DNA of 64,000 bases. Source: Nostoc sp. WHI (GTDB taxonomy: Bacteria; Cyanobacteriota; Cyanobacteriia; Cyanobacteriales; Nostocaceae). The position numbers were made by a program, and so were the translations under genes. Shown here piece by piece: positions 53,747 to 63,581 of this stretch (positions within the stretch are counted from its first letter, which is position 1; each line of letters starts with the position of its first letter). Below the pieces are notes generated by a model that made no database searches, was not told the origin of the DNA, and saw only the letters and a list, made by a program, of their open reading frames with translations. The DNA is taken from NCBI RefSeq assembly GCF_015714725.1, contig NZ_WBKM01000095.1, positions 1 through 64,000 on the forward strand. The letters are read 5' to 3'.

Positions 53747-56700
53747 ATGTCTCGAAAACGTCAGCCAGTCAAGGTAATTCAAAAAACCTTAAAACAAATT
53801 AGTAAGCAGTTTTTATCTACACTTAACAAACAAATCATCTGGCTACTGCGGACTATTTTTGGCACGAACAGAAGACACGGATCGGCGAATGCTGGGTTTG
53901 TGTTACCAACGGTGGCAATGGTAACTTTGGTAGTCGTGCTGTTAACAACTGCAATTTTGTTTCGGTCTTTTGAGCGTTCCAAAAACGCTAGTAATGTCCG
54001 AGTAAATGAGGCCGTACTTAACGCAGCTACCCCAGCTATTGATCGTGCTAGAGCTAAGTTAGATGCACTACTAGAAGACCCAACACTACCACGAGGAACT
54101 CCCTCTGATAGTGCCTTATATGATGTTATTAAAAAAGATAAGTATAGGCTTGGTGATGAAACTCGCCTGAAGCTAGCTTTTGAACTTCCTTTAAATCCTG
54201 ATGGCACTACCAATACTGCGGGCATTCAAAATCCAACTACCACACCACCAATAACACCAATAGAGTATGATGAAACACTAAAAAGTGCTTGGAAATTTGC
54301 TGTTGACACAGACAATAACGGCAAAAAAGATACCTTTACTCTTTATGGAATCTTCTTTCGCTCACCCAGTAGAGACTCTATTACAGGGAAGTTTAATCGC
54401 GAAAGAAAACCCATAGATGCTAGAACACCACCAATGGATAGTAGCTCAAACCAGCAGTGCGGTGGTGCCAGTGGTTTTGCTAGCTTAGTGGGCAACTCCA
54501 GTTGGTATAAGTTAAACAGTGGCAATCTGGGTAAAAGCTTCTTTGTTTATACCATTAACGTGCCTATTACTCAACAGATTTATGATAGTCTGCCAACAAC
54601 TACTACGCCTATTAATAATCAAAATAATTCTGAACCATACAAAGGAAACAAAAGCGTTGTAGCACTAGAGTTTCAGCAAGACCGCACTCGCGTTCCTCTA
54701 GCAAATAACGCCGTTTTCTTTGAGAATGACTTAGAAGTGATAGTTGGTAGTACGACTTTATTATTGAACGGAAGGGTTCACACTAATGGCAACTTGCTAG
54801 TAGGGGCTATTGACAGTGGAGGTAATATAACTTTCCGGCAAGTTAGCAGCAAAACATCCTGTTTCTACAATCAAGAAAACGGGCAAATTAGCGTTGGGGG
54901 AAATGTCGGAAATGGTAGCCTTTCTCAAAATAATACTAGTACAGGTGTAAACGTTGACCTTTATCAAGGTTTTGGCAACAACATCAGTACTGCTGCCATT
55001 AACAACACTAACAAATCTACTGGCTCTACTGGCGGTGGCAGTATCGGATTTGATGATGCAGCATTCAATCAACGCATTGATGCAATGAAGACTACTGCGA
55101 TCGCTTTATGCTCAGATTGCAATAGTGCAGTTAGTGGTAGCGCTCTCAAAGCAGCTGTTAATCTTAGTGGTTACCCAGCAGACGTAAAAACCAACGTCGC
55201 AGCCAAAGTACAAGCGGCTGATGATGGTACTACAGCCAAAAATATCCTCTACGACGAAATAGAAGTTTATCTGCGGAATCGCACCCGTCGAGTACCTTTT
55301 GCAGAAGTATCAGACGCATACACTGCCATTGGTGCAAATTTACAGCCTCAAGCAACTTGGAGGGAACCACTAAACGCCAGTAACCAGTTCACTAATGCAA
55401 CAAGTATCTCTGTAAATACATCTCAGCTACAAGCCACACAGCCAAATTTACAGAAGCGAGAAGGCGTTCAAACCAATTTGGGCGATCGCGTTTTTGTAGG
55501 TAATAACCTTCCTGCTCTATGGTTAAAAGATAATGAATATGTTGGTTCAGATGCTCAACAGCCAATTTTGAACAGTGGTACTCCGGTTAACTGGACTAGA
55601 TATGAGTCTGAACCACCAGCAAGATGGCGTAACACTCAAATACAAGCAGTTGCCGACTTAGGTCTATCTGACCGTAATGGCTTTTGGGAAGAAAATGCTA
55701 CAAAAAATCCCATAAACGATTTAGACAATGTGGGTGGTGTGCGGATTGTTACTGGCGCAGGTATTTATGTAGATAGCGCTGGTAATACTGAAAACCCAAC
55801 AACTGGCCCGTTTTATGCACGAACTGTGCGTTCATTTTTACCAACTACGGGTGATCCTCTAGTTGTCTGGCCTGACACAATGCCGATGTCAACCCCTGGA
55901 GATCCTATTCGCAGAGGCTTTCTACAAATGCGAGCCACGGCTGTTTATCACTACAAAGTAGACTATGGCGATGACCAAGAACCGATCGCTTGTGTAAGCA
56001 GTTACTACGATCCTACAACCGAAGACACAAGAAATAATGCACTTGCACTACCTTGGGGCAATGTTGCTAATGGTAGATCCAACAATGGCATTGTTTACAA
56101 CTTTCCTGGAAGAACCTCGTTTACGACTAACAAAACTCTTCTACAACGACAAGCCAACTTGAAATTCCCTAATGGGCGTTGGGTTAATAAACCTTTACAA
56201 GAGGCGCTGGGAAAAATTGGAACTGGTACTACAGTACCTAGCACTGGTTTACAGCTAGCTGATTATTCAGCAATTGACACAGCGCTTTGTGCCATTTCAA
56301 TTTTGAATAATGAAGCCGGTTTTGTTACCCCTACTAACCAGCCTGCTCACGGTGCAATCAGAGAAGCAACTTTCCTTGATGCTAGGGAAGTAAAGCAGAT
56401 TAGTACACCAGCCTCACCAACTACCTACGACTTAGATATAGAACAACGTCAACCCTTAGAGATTCGGGTGACAGACATTGACTTAGGTTCGCTAGCCAGC
56501 ACAGTAATCACTCCTACTAGTGGCACTAGCGACTATTTGTTGCCTTACAGTGGCATTATTTACGCCTCTAGAGATGATGCGTTGCGCGATGCGAGTGTGT
56601 CATTCGTTGAAACTGATGTAAGTAGTATATCTAGATCAGAGTTACTCAGTCCAACTGATTTTAACCTTGACACTACTCGTCGCCCAAACGGCATCCGCCT

Positions 56701-58684
56701 GATTAATGGGGGAACTTTAGCAAGAGCTGGTACTAATACCTACAATGCTAGAGAAAAAGGTCTAATTTTGGTAACAAACTTGCCCGCCTATATCAAAGAC
56801 AACTTCAATTTACACCGCACAGACACAACTAGCACTACAGAAATTGAGGAATTTACAGAAATCGAATCATCAAGTGTCAACTTCTATAATCGCAGCACTC
56901 GTGAAGATAGGTTTGCCTGTCGTCCAGGAAGATCGGGTTGTCCTAATGCTGCCATTGGAGGTGACTTTTGGAGACCAGCAACCATTATTGCTGATTCCAT
57001 GACCTTGCTTTCTGGCAGTTTTCAAGAGGGTGCGCGTAGATTCAGTGACTACGATTTGAATAATAACACTGGCATTCCTGTTGAGGCTAGCTTTAATCCC
57101 GCTAGCGTGGATAGCTCTACCTTAGACCCCACAAGACAAAAACGTCTGAAAAATGGCTTTTGGGACAACAACTTTGTTACTAGTTCATATTGGACAGATG
57201 GCGGTAATCCTAGAACAGCAGCTATTGGTTCTTACTTAACAAATGGAGTGACACCAATTCAACGCCGGGTTGTTTCTGATCCCTCTCTGTATGTCATGGA
57301 AATGTGCCGTAAGTTGGTAGTTTCAGAGTGTGATAACAGTTCATCAGACCTTACTAAAAATTGGGTAGTTGGGTTTGATATCAATGGAGATGGGGTTTTA
57401 AGCACCACTTCACGAACTTACACGATAGACGGTAGTAATATCCCACTTGTTGAAAGAGACATCAAAACCTATCAGTTAGGTCAAGCCATAGCTGCTGCTG
57501 CTGGTTCTACTACTGCTACTACAACTGCACTGTCAAATTGGTCTACTGCATTCTCTTCCGCTTTTCCATCAAGTTGGTATACTGGTTCTTCTTGTAGTAC
57601 CACTACTGGTACAACTACATGTAGCAAAAGCATCAGAGATAGACTTGGGGCTGGCGATACAAGCAGCAAACTGGCTCTGGAAGGAGCATTAGATAAAGAT
57701 CGGCTTTATCCACGTCGGGTTGCCTTTGCGCGTGATAACAACAATAACCTTATTGAAAGCAGCACTAGTATCTACAAGCCAATGGGCATAGGCTGTACCC
57801 TGGATACTACTGGTACTGGATATAACAATAATGGATGTACATTTCCTACTAGTGGACAAGCCATCACTAACGTTCGAGGTCTCTGGTTTAGAACAACTAG
57901 TAGTACAACTGATCCAGGGTCATCTGCAACATACGTAAGTAACAACCCACTTTTCTATTATCCTCCTATTGATGGTCTTGATGTCGATACTGTCCCTGAT
58001 TTAGATGGTCAACCTCTCTTAGTACCAGTCTTACAAATTCATGATGCAAATAGTAGTCCCCCTAACTTGAGAACGGACGCAACTAATGTAACTTCAGGGG
58101 ATGACTTTAGCGCTAACTGGCTACAACAGGCAACTAACACTATATTCAATGCCACCTTTGTATTAGGAAATAGTCCCAGTAGAACAGATGAAATCTCATC
58201 AGGTTTGCAAAACTTTGTCCGGTTTTTGGAAAACTGGGATACCAGAACAGCCAAAATTAGCGGTAGCTTTATTCAATTAAAGCGGAGTAGCTTTTCCACC
58301 GCGCCAATTGCATCCATTTTCACAAACAGACAATCCAATGCAATCTCTGCTGCTAGTGCTACTTATAATCTCAGCCTTTTTGACTACTTATTAGACACTT
58401 ACCCAACTCGAAACGGTAGTGGTGTCTTACCTTTCTACGCGGCACCAAATAGAAAGTGGGGGTTTGATGTCGGTTTGTTGTCAGAGCAACCAGACCTATT
58501 TGCCCAAAGGTTTACTGCGCCCCCAACAGGCCGCCCGAATGAATTTTTTAGGGAAGTTGGACGGGATGATACTTGGGTGAAAACATTGCTTTGTGCTGGT
58601 CAAATATCATCGGGAGTAACTTATACAAATGCAGTTCCTAATGAATATCGCCCCGGTGATTGTCCATCCATACCAAATGATTAG
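53747..58684 (+). CDS. hpsA: Hormogonium polysaccharide biosynthesis protein HpsA
   Basis: The 1645-aa protein has a basic N-terminus (~50 residues), then a pilin-like hydrophobic helix after AGFVLPTVAMVTLVV (residues ~48-72), and a long Thr/Ser/Asn-rich extracellular part with few Cys. This agrees with HpsA of Nostoc punctiforme, needed for polysaccharide secretion and gliding of hormogonia. The gene order that follows (three pseudopilins and then GT2 enzymes) supports the name. GGGAAG precedes the ATG. Late in the chain there are acidic DxNGDG-like loops (for example FDINGDGVLS) that may bind calcium. The molecular activity is not known. Confidence 0.87.
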   Translation: MSRKRQPVKVIQKTLKQISKQFLSTLNKQIIWLLRTIFGTNRRHGSANAGFVLPTVAMVTLVVVLLTTAILFRSFERSKNASNVRVNEAVLNAATPAIDRARAKLDALLEDPTLPRGTPSDSALYDVIKKDKYRLGDETRLKLAFELPLNPDGTTNTAGIQNPTTTPPITPIEYDETLKSAWKFAVDTDNNGKKDTFTLYGIFFRSPSRDSITGKFNRERKPIDARTPPMDSSSNQQCGGASGFASLVGNSSWYKLNSGNLGKSFFVYTINVPITQQIYDSLPTTTTPINNQNNSEPYKGNKSVVALEFQQDRTRVPLANNAVFFENDLEVIVGSTTLLLNGRVHTNGNLLVGAIDSGGNITFRQVSSKTSCFYNQENGQISVGGNVGNGSLSQNNTSTGVNVDLYQGFGNNISTAAINNTNKSTGSTGGGSIGFDDAAFNQRIDAMKTTAIALCSDCNSAVSGSALKAAVNLSGYPADVKTNVAAKVQAADDGTTAKNILYDEIEVYLRNRTRRVPFAEVSDAYTAIGANLQPQATWREPLNASNQFTNATSISVNTSQLQATQPNLQKREGVQTNLGDRVFVGNNLPALWLKDNEYVGSDAQQPILNSGTPVNWTRYESEPPARWRNTQIQAVADLGLSDRNGFWEENATKNPINDLDNVGGVRIVTGAGIYVDSAGNTENPTTGPFYARTVRSFLPTTGDPLVVWPDTMPMSTPGDPIRRGFLQMRATAVYHYKVDYGDDQEPIACVSSYYDPTTEDTRNNALALPWGNVANGRSNNGIVYNFPGRTSFTTNKTLLQRQANLKFPNGRWVNKPLQEALGKIGTGTTVPSTGLQLADYSAIDTALCAISILNNEAGFVTPTNQPAHGAIREATFLDAREVKQISTPASPTTYDLDIEQRQPLEIRVTDIDLGSLASTVITPTSGTSDYLLPYSGIIYASRDDALRDASVSFVETDVSSISRSELLSPTDFNLDTTRRPNGIRLINGGTLARAGTNTYNAREKGLILVTNLPAYIKDNFNLHRTDTTSTTEIEEFTEIESSSVNFYNRSTREDRFACRPGRSGCPNAAIGGDFWRPATIIADSMTLLSGSFQEGARRFSDYDLNNNTGIPVEASFNPASVDSSTLDPTRQKRLKNGFWDNNFVTSSYWTDGGNPRTAAIGSYLTNGVTPIQRRVVSDPSLYVMEMCRKLVVSECDNSSSDLTKNWVVGFDINGDGVLSTTSRTYTIDGSNIPLVERDIKTYQLGQAIAAAAGSTTATTTALSNWSTAFSSAFPSSWYTGSSCSTTTGTTTCSKSIRDRLGAGDTSSKLALEGALDKDRLYPRRVAFARDNNNNLIESSTSIYKPMGIGCTLDTTGTGYNNNGCTFPTSGQAITNVRGLWFRTTSSTTDPGSSATYVSNNPLFYYPPIDGLDVDTVPDLDGQPLLVPVLQIHDANSSPPNLRTDATNVTSGDDFSANWLQQATNTIFNATFVLGNSPSRTDEISSGLQNFVRFLENWDTRTAKISGSFIQLKRSSFSTAPIASIFTNRQSNAISAASATYNLSLFDYLLDTYPTRNGSGVLPFYAAPNRKWGFDVGLLSEQPDLFAQRFTAPPTGRPNEFFREVGRDDTWVKTLLCAGQISSGVTYTNAVPNEYRPGDCPSIPND

Positions 58685-58700
58685 AAATTGAGAAATTGCC

Positions 58701-59411
58701 ATGATGATAGAAAAACAAGCTAACAAACAAAGGTTAAAGGCAGGAGTATCTTACCTACGAAACAGGGAAGGAGGTTTCACTATTATTGAATCTTTGGTGG
58801 CGATACTTGTAGTTAGCATTTTGCTAGTAGCGATCGCCCCAGTTCTTTCCTTGTCAGTAGCAACTCGTGTACAATCTCGACGGATAGAATTAGCCACACA
58901 AGCTGCCAAATCATACATTGATGCGGTAAAGACTAAGAAAATTTTAGCCCCATCTGGGCCAACCACCGCTACCACCCTAACAGCAACTAGCGCCCCGACA
59001 GCGACGGGAACACTCACCTGTACAAACTCTACAATCCCTGTAGAATCTAACTGCTCAGTTCCAACACCTCCAACAGGTACATCTTTATACTGCATAGATT
59101 TTGATGGCGATGGTACGTGTCTAAGTGCCAGTGTCACAGATATGATTGTTCAGGGTTTTCGTCCAAATAACAACAATTCCGCCGCAGGATATGCTTTAGG
59201 TGTGCGGGTTTACAGAGCTGATGCTTTTGCTCTCAGCACCACTCTCTCTAGAAACAATGCTTCGGGTATTAATAACGAAAAAGTGACACAAGCTACTTTT
59301 ACCGGAGGTGCTGGTCAGCGCAAAGCACCTTTAGTGGAAATGACAACAGATATTAACGACACTGTGCCTAAATACAGCGACCTGTGCGCGCGCCACGGTG
59401 GTTGCATTTGA
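58701..59411 (+). CDS. hpsB: Pseudopilin HpsB (PilV-like)
   Basis: The 236-aa protein has a type IV prepilin signal: GGFTIIESLVAILVVSILLVAIAP, with cleavage before Phe and Glu at +5. The rest is Thr-rich with an FDGDGTC-type loop. It starts 16 bp after the hpsA stop, so the two are in one transcript. In N. punctiforme hpsB-D encode pseudopilins for polysaccharide secretion in hormogonia. The name follows from position and the pilin signal. Confidence 0.85.
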   Translation: MMIEKQANKQRLKAGVSYLRNREGGFTIIESLVAILVVSILLVAIAPVLSLSVATRVQSRRIELATQAAKSYIDAVKTKKILAPSGPTTATTLTATSAPTATGTLTCTNSTIPVESNCSVPTPPTGTSLYCIDFDGDGTCLSASVTDMIVQGFRPNNNNSAAGYALGVRVYRADAFALSTTLSRNNASGINNEKVTQATFTGGAGQRKAPLVEMTTDINDTVPKYSDLCARHGGCI

Positions 59412-59420
59412 ATTTTAATT

Positions 59421-59493
59421 AGACTTCTTGCAAAGCTTCCAAATTTACATTATTCCTCTGCGTGAGGCACACAAATATCTATGCAAGAAGTCT
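59421..59493. mobile_element. Small MITE between hpsB and hpsC
   Basis: There are perfect 12-bp inverted ends AGACTTCTTGCA/TGCAAGAAGTCT and 49 bp of non-coding sequence between them. It forms a hairpin in the presumed hps transcript. No target duplication was identified. Confidence 0.7.
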
Positions 59494-59530
59494 ATTCTTA
59501 AATATCTCTCAATAAAAGGGAAACCGCAGT

Positions 59531-60553
59531 ATGATAAATTCACTAAAATTTATTCTGAGTACTCAATTAAAACGCTCTGGAATCAATAAGACAATTAGCG
59601 GCTTTACCCTGATTGAGCTGCTAGTAGCTATGGTGATGGCAGTACTAATCATAACGCCTTTAATGACCTTTATGATTAGCATTCTAGATAGCGATCGCAA
59701 AGAACAAGCCAAGGCAACTTCTGAGCAAGAAATCCAAGCAGCACTAGATTATATCGCTCGTGACTTACAGCAAGCAGTTTACATCTACGATAATGATGGT
59801 GTTAACAGAATCATAGATACTACTACTATTGGTAATTCAGGCATTAAAGACCAAATACCACCAGTCAAATCTGCTTCTAGCTGTAGCGATGTGAATATTT
59901 GTAAACCAATACTTGTTTTTTGGAAGCGTGAGTTTGTAGCTAATAGTGTTGGGATTACTGACGACACTGAGACTAGTGACACGCAAACAGATGATGGCTT
60001 TGCTTATTCATTGGTAGCATACTACTTAATTACCAATACAGATAGTGCAAACCCTACCTGGTCTAAAGAGGCACGGATTGGTAGGTTTGAACTTCGAGGC
60101 CCGGTGAATGCAGATAATGCTAATGATATTCGAGGAAGAAAATTTAATCCCGGATTTAATCCACCGTCAATAAATAAGACCGGTGCTACGCTTAAAATCA
60201 AAATGAATCAATGGCAGACTGCATTAGCAACAGGAGACAATTACTCTTCTGTTGATAATCCAGTCCGAGTTGAGACTTTGGTTGATTACATTAAAGCCCC
60301 TGAGCTACCCTCTACTAGCACACTCCCTGAAGCTAGTAGCACTCCTTGCTCTAATCTAAACCTTGTAGGCAGTAAAACAAGTGGTTTTTTTGCTTGTGTT
60401 GATGCCACTGAAGTATTAGCGCAGGTGTACATCAGAGGTAATGCACTTGCTCGTTTGCAAAATGATAACCTGGATTATGCTGTTAACACAAAAACTTATT
60501 TTCCCAGTTCAAGCATTCGGGTGCAAGGACGCGGATTTTTATTTAGTAAATAA
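59531..60553 (+). CDS. hpsC: Pseudopilin HpsC (PilW-like)
   Basis: The 340-aa protein carries the prepilin motif SGFTLIELLVAMVMAVLIITPL (Glu at +5), followed by an amphipathic helix and a Thr/Asn-rich globular part, the PilW-like plan. It lies 119 bp after hpsB, with a MITE between them, and 23 bp before hpsD. It is assigned by order and pilin type. Confidence 0.85.
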   Translation: MINSLKFILSTQLKRSGINKTISGFTLIELLVAMVMAVLIITPLMTFMISILDSDRKEQAKATSEQEIQAALDYIARDLQQAVYIYDNDGVNRIIDTTTIGNSGIKDQIPPVKSASSCSDVNICKPILVFWKREFVANSVGITDDTETSDTQTDDGFAYSLVAYYLITNTDSANPTWSKEARIGRFELRGPVNADNANDIRGRKFNPGFNPPSINKTGATLKIKMNQWQTALATGDNYSSVDNPVRVETLVDYIKAPELPSTSTLPEASSTPCSNLNLVGSKTSGFFACVDATEVLAQVYIRGNALARLQNDNLDYAVNTKTYFPSSSIRVQGRGFLFSK

Positions 60554-60576
60554 CCTCTAGCTAATCAAAGGATAGT

Positions 60577-61254
60577 ATGCACAGCGCAGCTTTATTGAGG
60601 TTAAACAAAATTCCTAAACAATTTGTAGTGAAAACACTGAAGCAGCAATGTCAGGTCAAAAGACTTTACCAGGATGCTGGTTTTAGCTTGATAGAATTAA
60701 CAGTAGTACTGCTCTTGGTAGGAATTTTAGCAGCGATCGCAGCTCCTGGTTGGGTTGCCTTTGTAAATCGGCAACGAGTAAATAAGGTTAACGACGCTGT
60801 TTTAGCTGCACTGCAACAAGCACAGCGCGAAGCTAAAAACAAAAAACTTCCGTACAGTGTCAGTTTCAAAGTTGAAGACAACGTTCCCAAATTCCTCATT
60901 TATCAGGGTGCCGTTATACCAACTTCAGGTGTTGTGTGGAAGCCTTTAGGTGAAAATATGACATCTAATCCGGGGCAAGTTTTGCTATATACTAACATTG
61001 CTGCGTCAAATAAAAAAAATGCTACTGGTGTCATAGTTGATACTGCGCCAGGAACCGGCATCATTACTTTCGACTACATGGGTGTATTGGCACCTCAGTC
61101 TGACGGTAGTACTGTTGCCAGTACACCTTTAAAAGTTATGGTAGCTACACCCAAAACAGGAACTACTGAGGCTAGTGCATTGAAACGCTGCGTCATAGTG
61201 GAAACTCTCCTTGGGGGAATACGAACAGCGAAAGACTCCCCCCAATGTGATTAA
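60577..61254 (+). CDS. hpsD: Pseudopilin HpsD (GspH/FimT-like)
   Basis: The 225-aa protein has a prepilin motif AGFSLIELTVVLLLVGILAAIAAP and then a helix with RQRVNKVNDAVLAALQQAQREAKNKK, typical of GspH/FimT minor pilins. The N-terminal leader of ~36 residues before the cleavage point is long. A terminator-like hairpin follows at 61300-61348. Confidence 0.85.
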   Translation: MHSAALLRLNKIPKQFVVKTLKQQCQVKRLYQDAGFSLIELTVVLLLVGILAAIAAPGWVAFVNRQRVNKVNDAVLAALQQAQREAKNKKLPYSVSFKVEDNVPKFLIYQGAVIPTSGVVWKPLGENMTSNPGQVLLYTNIAASNKKNATGVIVDTAPGTGIITFDYMGVLAPQSDGSTVASTPLKVMVATPKTGTTEASALKRCVIVETLLGGIRTAKDSPQCD

Positions 61255-61299
61255 GTAATTCATAGTATAAATTTATAAAAATACGGAATAATACTGAAC

Positions 61300-61348
61300 A
61301 TAAAACTGCACATTCATAGCAAAATTGAAGCATAGAGTGCAGTTTTAT
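61300..61348 (+). terminator. Terminator-like hairpin after hpsD
   Basis: ATAAAACTGCAC pairs with GTGCAGTTTTAT across a 25-nt loop, followed by TATTTTAT. It would split hpsA-D from the glycosyltransferase genes, at least in part. Confidence 0.6.
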
Positions 61349-61425
61349 TATTTTATAGATTTCTTTAATAGCTAATAACCAACTAGCTATTGGCTGAGTA
61401 GATATCAAAATGTAACTTTTGTCAA

Positions 61426-62394
61426 ATGATTGAAAACCTTGATTTTACTGTAGCTATCCCAACTTATAACGGTGAAAGTCGTTTGCCTGAACTCCTAGAG
61501 CGACTACAAAACCAACTTCACACAGAAAATTTCTCTTGGGAAATTATAGTTGTAGACAACAACAGCACTGATAACACAGCTAAAGTTGTTCAAGACTATC
61601 AAAAAAATTGGCAGTGTCCTTGCCCTTTAAAGTATTGCTTTGAAGCGCGACAGGGAGCAGCTTATGCCCGAAAAATGGCAGTTGCAGAAGCGAAAGGTAG
61701 ATTCATAGGTTTTCTAGATGATGACAACTACCCGACCTCAAATTGGGTAGCCGCAGCTTATACTTTTGGTGAAAAGTACCCGAAAGCGGGAGCTTATGGC
61801 AGCCAAATTCACCCTGATTGGGAAGTAGAACCACCAGAAAACTTTCAGCGAATTGCTCCATTTTTGGCAATTACAGAGCGCGGTAATTTACCACTATTAT
61901 ATGAAGCAGCCAAAAAATTGCTACCTCCTTCTGCCGGACTTGTTATCCGCAAACAAGCTTGGTTAGAAAGCGTACCAGATAAGTGTATTTTAACTGGTAG
62001 AGCTAAAGGCAATATGCTTACCAGTGAAGACTTAGAAATGTTATCTTACATCCAAAAATCAGGGTGGGAAATTTGGTATAGTCCAGAGATGGAGATTTCT
62101 CACAAGATACCAAGTTTCCGGTTGCAAAAAGACTATCTAATTCCATTCTTTCGAGGTATTGGACTTAGCCGTTATGTAACTAGAATGGTGAATGTAAGAA
62201 ATATATATAGGCCAGTTGCTCTTTTAGCCTATATGATAAATGACCTACGTAAAATTACTTTGCATTTACTAAAATACCGGAATATCTTGAAAACTGATTT
62301 AGTTGCAGCTTGTGAAATGCAACTGTTTTTAAGTAGTTTAGTTAGTCCTTTTTATCTTTTTAAAAACGGCTATTTAAGTAGAAAATACAATTAA
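61426..62394 (+). CDS. hpsE: Family-2 glycosyltransferase, HpsE-like
   Basis: The 322-aa protein has the GT2 start FTVAIPTYNGESRLPELLERL, the nucleotide-sugar motif VVDNNSTDNTA, and the metal motif FLDDDNYP (DDD). The C-terminal region is amphipathic with a possible membrane contact. The same plan is shared by the next gene, so they are a tandem pair. The name HpsE is by order in the hps locus; the donor sugar is unknown. Confidence 0.8.
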   Translation: MIENLDFTVAIPTYNGESRLPELLERLQNQLHTENFSWEIIVVDNNSTDNTAKVVQDYQKNWQCPCPLKYCFEARQGAAYARKMAVAEAKGRFIGFLDDDNYPTSNWVAAAYTFGEKYPKAGAYGSQIHPDWEVEPPENFQRIAPFLAITERGNLPLLYEAAKKLLPPSAGLVIRKQAWLESVPDKCILTGRAKGNMLTSEDLEMLSYIQKSGWEIWYSPEMEISHKIPSFRLQKDYLIPFFRGIGLSRYVTRMVNVRNIYRPVALLAYMINDLRKITLHLLKYRNILKTDLVAACEMQLFLSSLVSPFYLFKNGYLSRKYN

Positions 62395-62410
62395 AAACTA
62401 AACATTTAGC

Positions 62411-63463
62411 ATGAACAAAATAATTGAAAAGCTAGATTTTACCGTAGCCATTCCTACATACAATGGTGCAAAACGTTTACCTCAAGTTTTAGATTTACTA
62501 CTCAAGCAGACGGGAATAGAAAACCTAAATTGGGAAATCGTTGTTATTGATAACAATAGTCACGATAATACAAATGAGGTAGTTAAATATTATCAAAAAA
62601 CCTACAGCCAGAATATTTGTCTGAGGTACTTTTCTGAGAAAAAACAAGGAATAACCTTTGCCAGAATCCGGGCTGTAAGTGAAGCCAGAGGCGAGTTTAT
62701 TGCATTTGTAGATGATGATAATCTACCTGCATCCGATTGGGTTTTACAATCTTATCTTTTTGGCAAAGAGCATCCTGAAGCTGGTGCTTGGAGTGGTCAA
62801 ATTCATGGTAATTTTGAAGTCAGTCTCCCAGAAAATTTTACTAGAATTCAAGCCTTTTTAGCTATTAGAGAACACGGACTAGAACCATATTTATTTGATG
62901 CAGATAATTTAAGACTTCCTCCAGGTGCTGCACTAGTCGTCCGTAAGCAGGCTTGGTGTGAAAGTGTTCCTGAAGAATTAGTTTTTAAAGGTAGACTGAG
63001 TAAATTAATGATTAGCGGAGATGATACAGAAGCTCTCTTATACCTACATAAAGCAGGTTGGCAAATCTGGTATAATCCCGCTATGCATATCGATCATCAA
63101 ATTCCATATTGGCGGCTAGAAAAAGATTACTTAATGGCGTTGGCGCGTGGTTGTGGCCTTTGTATTTTTCAGCTACGCTTGATAAATGCCAAAAATTGGC
63201 AAAAACCAATAGTTTTGGTTCAAACTATCTTGGGAAATTTACGCCGAGTATTACAGCATTTCATTAAGTATAGAGGTAAATTAAATAGTAATTTAATTGC
63301 ACTTTTTGAAATTAATTTTTACTGGGCTAGTATGATGAGTCCCTTTTCTTCTTTAAGATGGAAGTTAAACAGAACTTTGAAAAATATAACTATACAAAGA
63401 AAGCAACGCGAAAATATGATACCGGGATTAAATTATCAATTAGATAGAACGTTAAATTCTTAA
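62411..63463 (+). CDS. Family-2 glycosyltransferase, paralogue of the preceding gene
   Basis: The 350-aa protein is closely similar along its length to the preceding GT2 (LDFTVAIPTYNGAKRLPQVL, VVIDNNSHDNT, FVDDDNLP, LPPGAALVVRKQAW). It lies 16 bp after it, so the pair arose by tandem duplication and is probably co-transcribed. It fits HpsF by order, but the similarity to the neighbour means that assignment is uncertain. Sugar specificity is unknown. Confidence 0.8.
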   Translation: MNKIIEKLDFTVAIPTYNGAKRLPQVLDLLLKQTGIENLNWEIVVIDNNSHDNTNEVVKYYQKTYSQNICLRYFSEKKQGITFARIRAVSEARGEFIAFVDDDNLPASDWVLQSYLFGKEHPEAGAWSGQIHGNFEVSLPENFTRIQAFLAIREHGLEPYLFDADNLRLPPGAALVVRKQAWCESVPEELVFKGRLSKLMISGDDTEALLYLHKAGWQIWYNPAMHIDHQIPYWRLEKDYLMALARGCGLCIFQLRLINAKNWQKPIVLVQTILGNLRRVLQHFIKYRGKLNSNLIALFEINFYWASMMSPFSSLRWKLNRTLKNITIQRKQRENMIPGLNYQLDRTLNS

Positions 63464-63581
63464 TAAAACCAGGTTTTCTGGTTGCGATACCTATGGCGGG
63501 CTGCGCCTACGCATCCCGAAATAGCCTATTTCCGTTCTTGGTTTTAGCACTTCACAAAATTGCGTTCATCCTTTATGGAAA

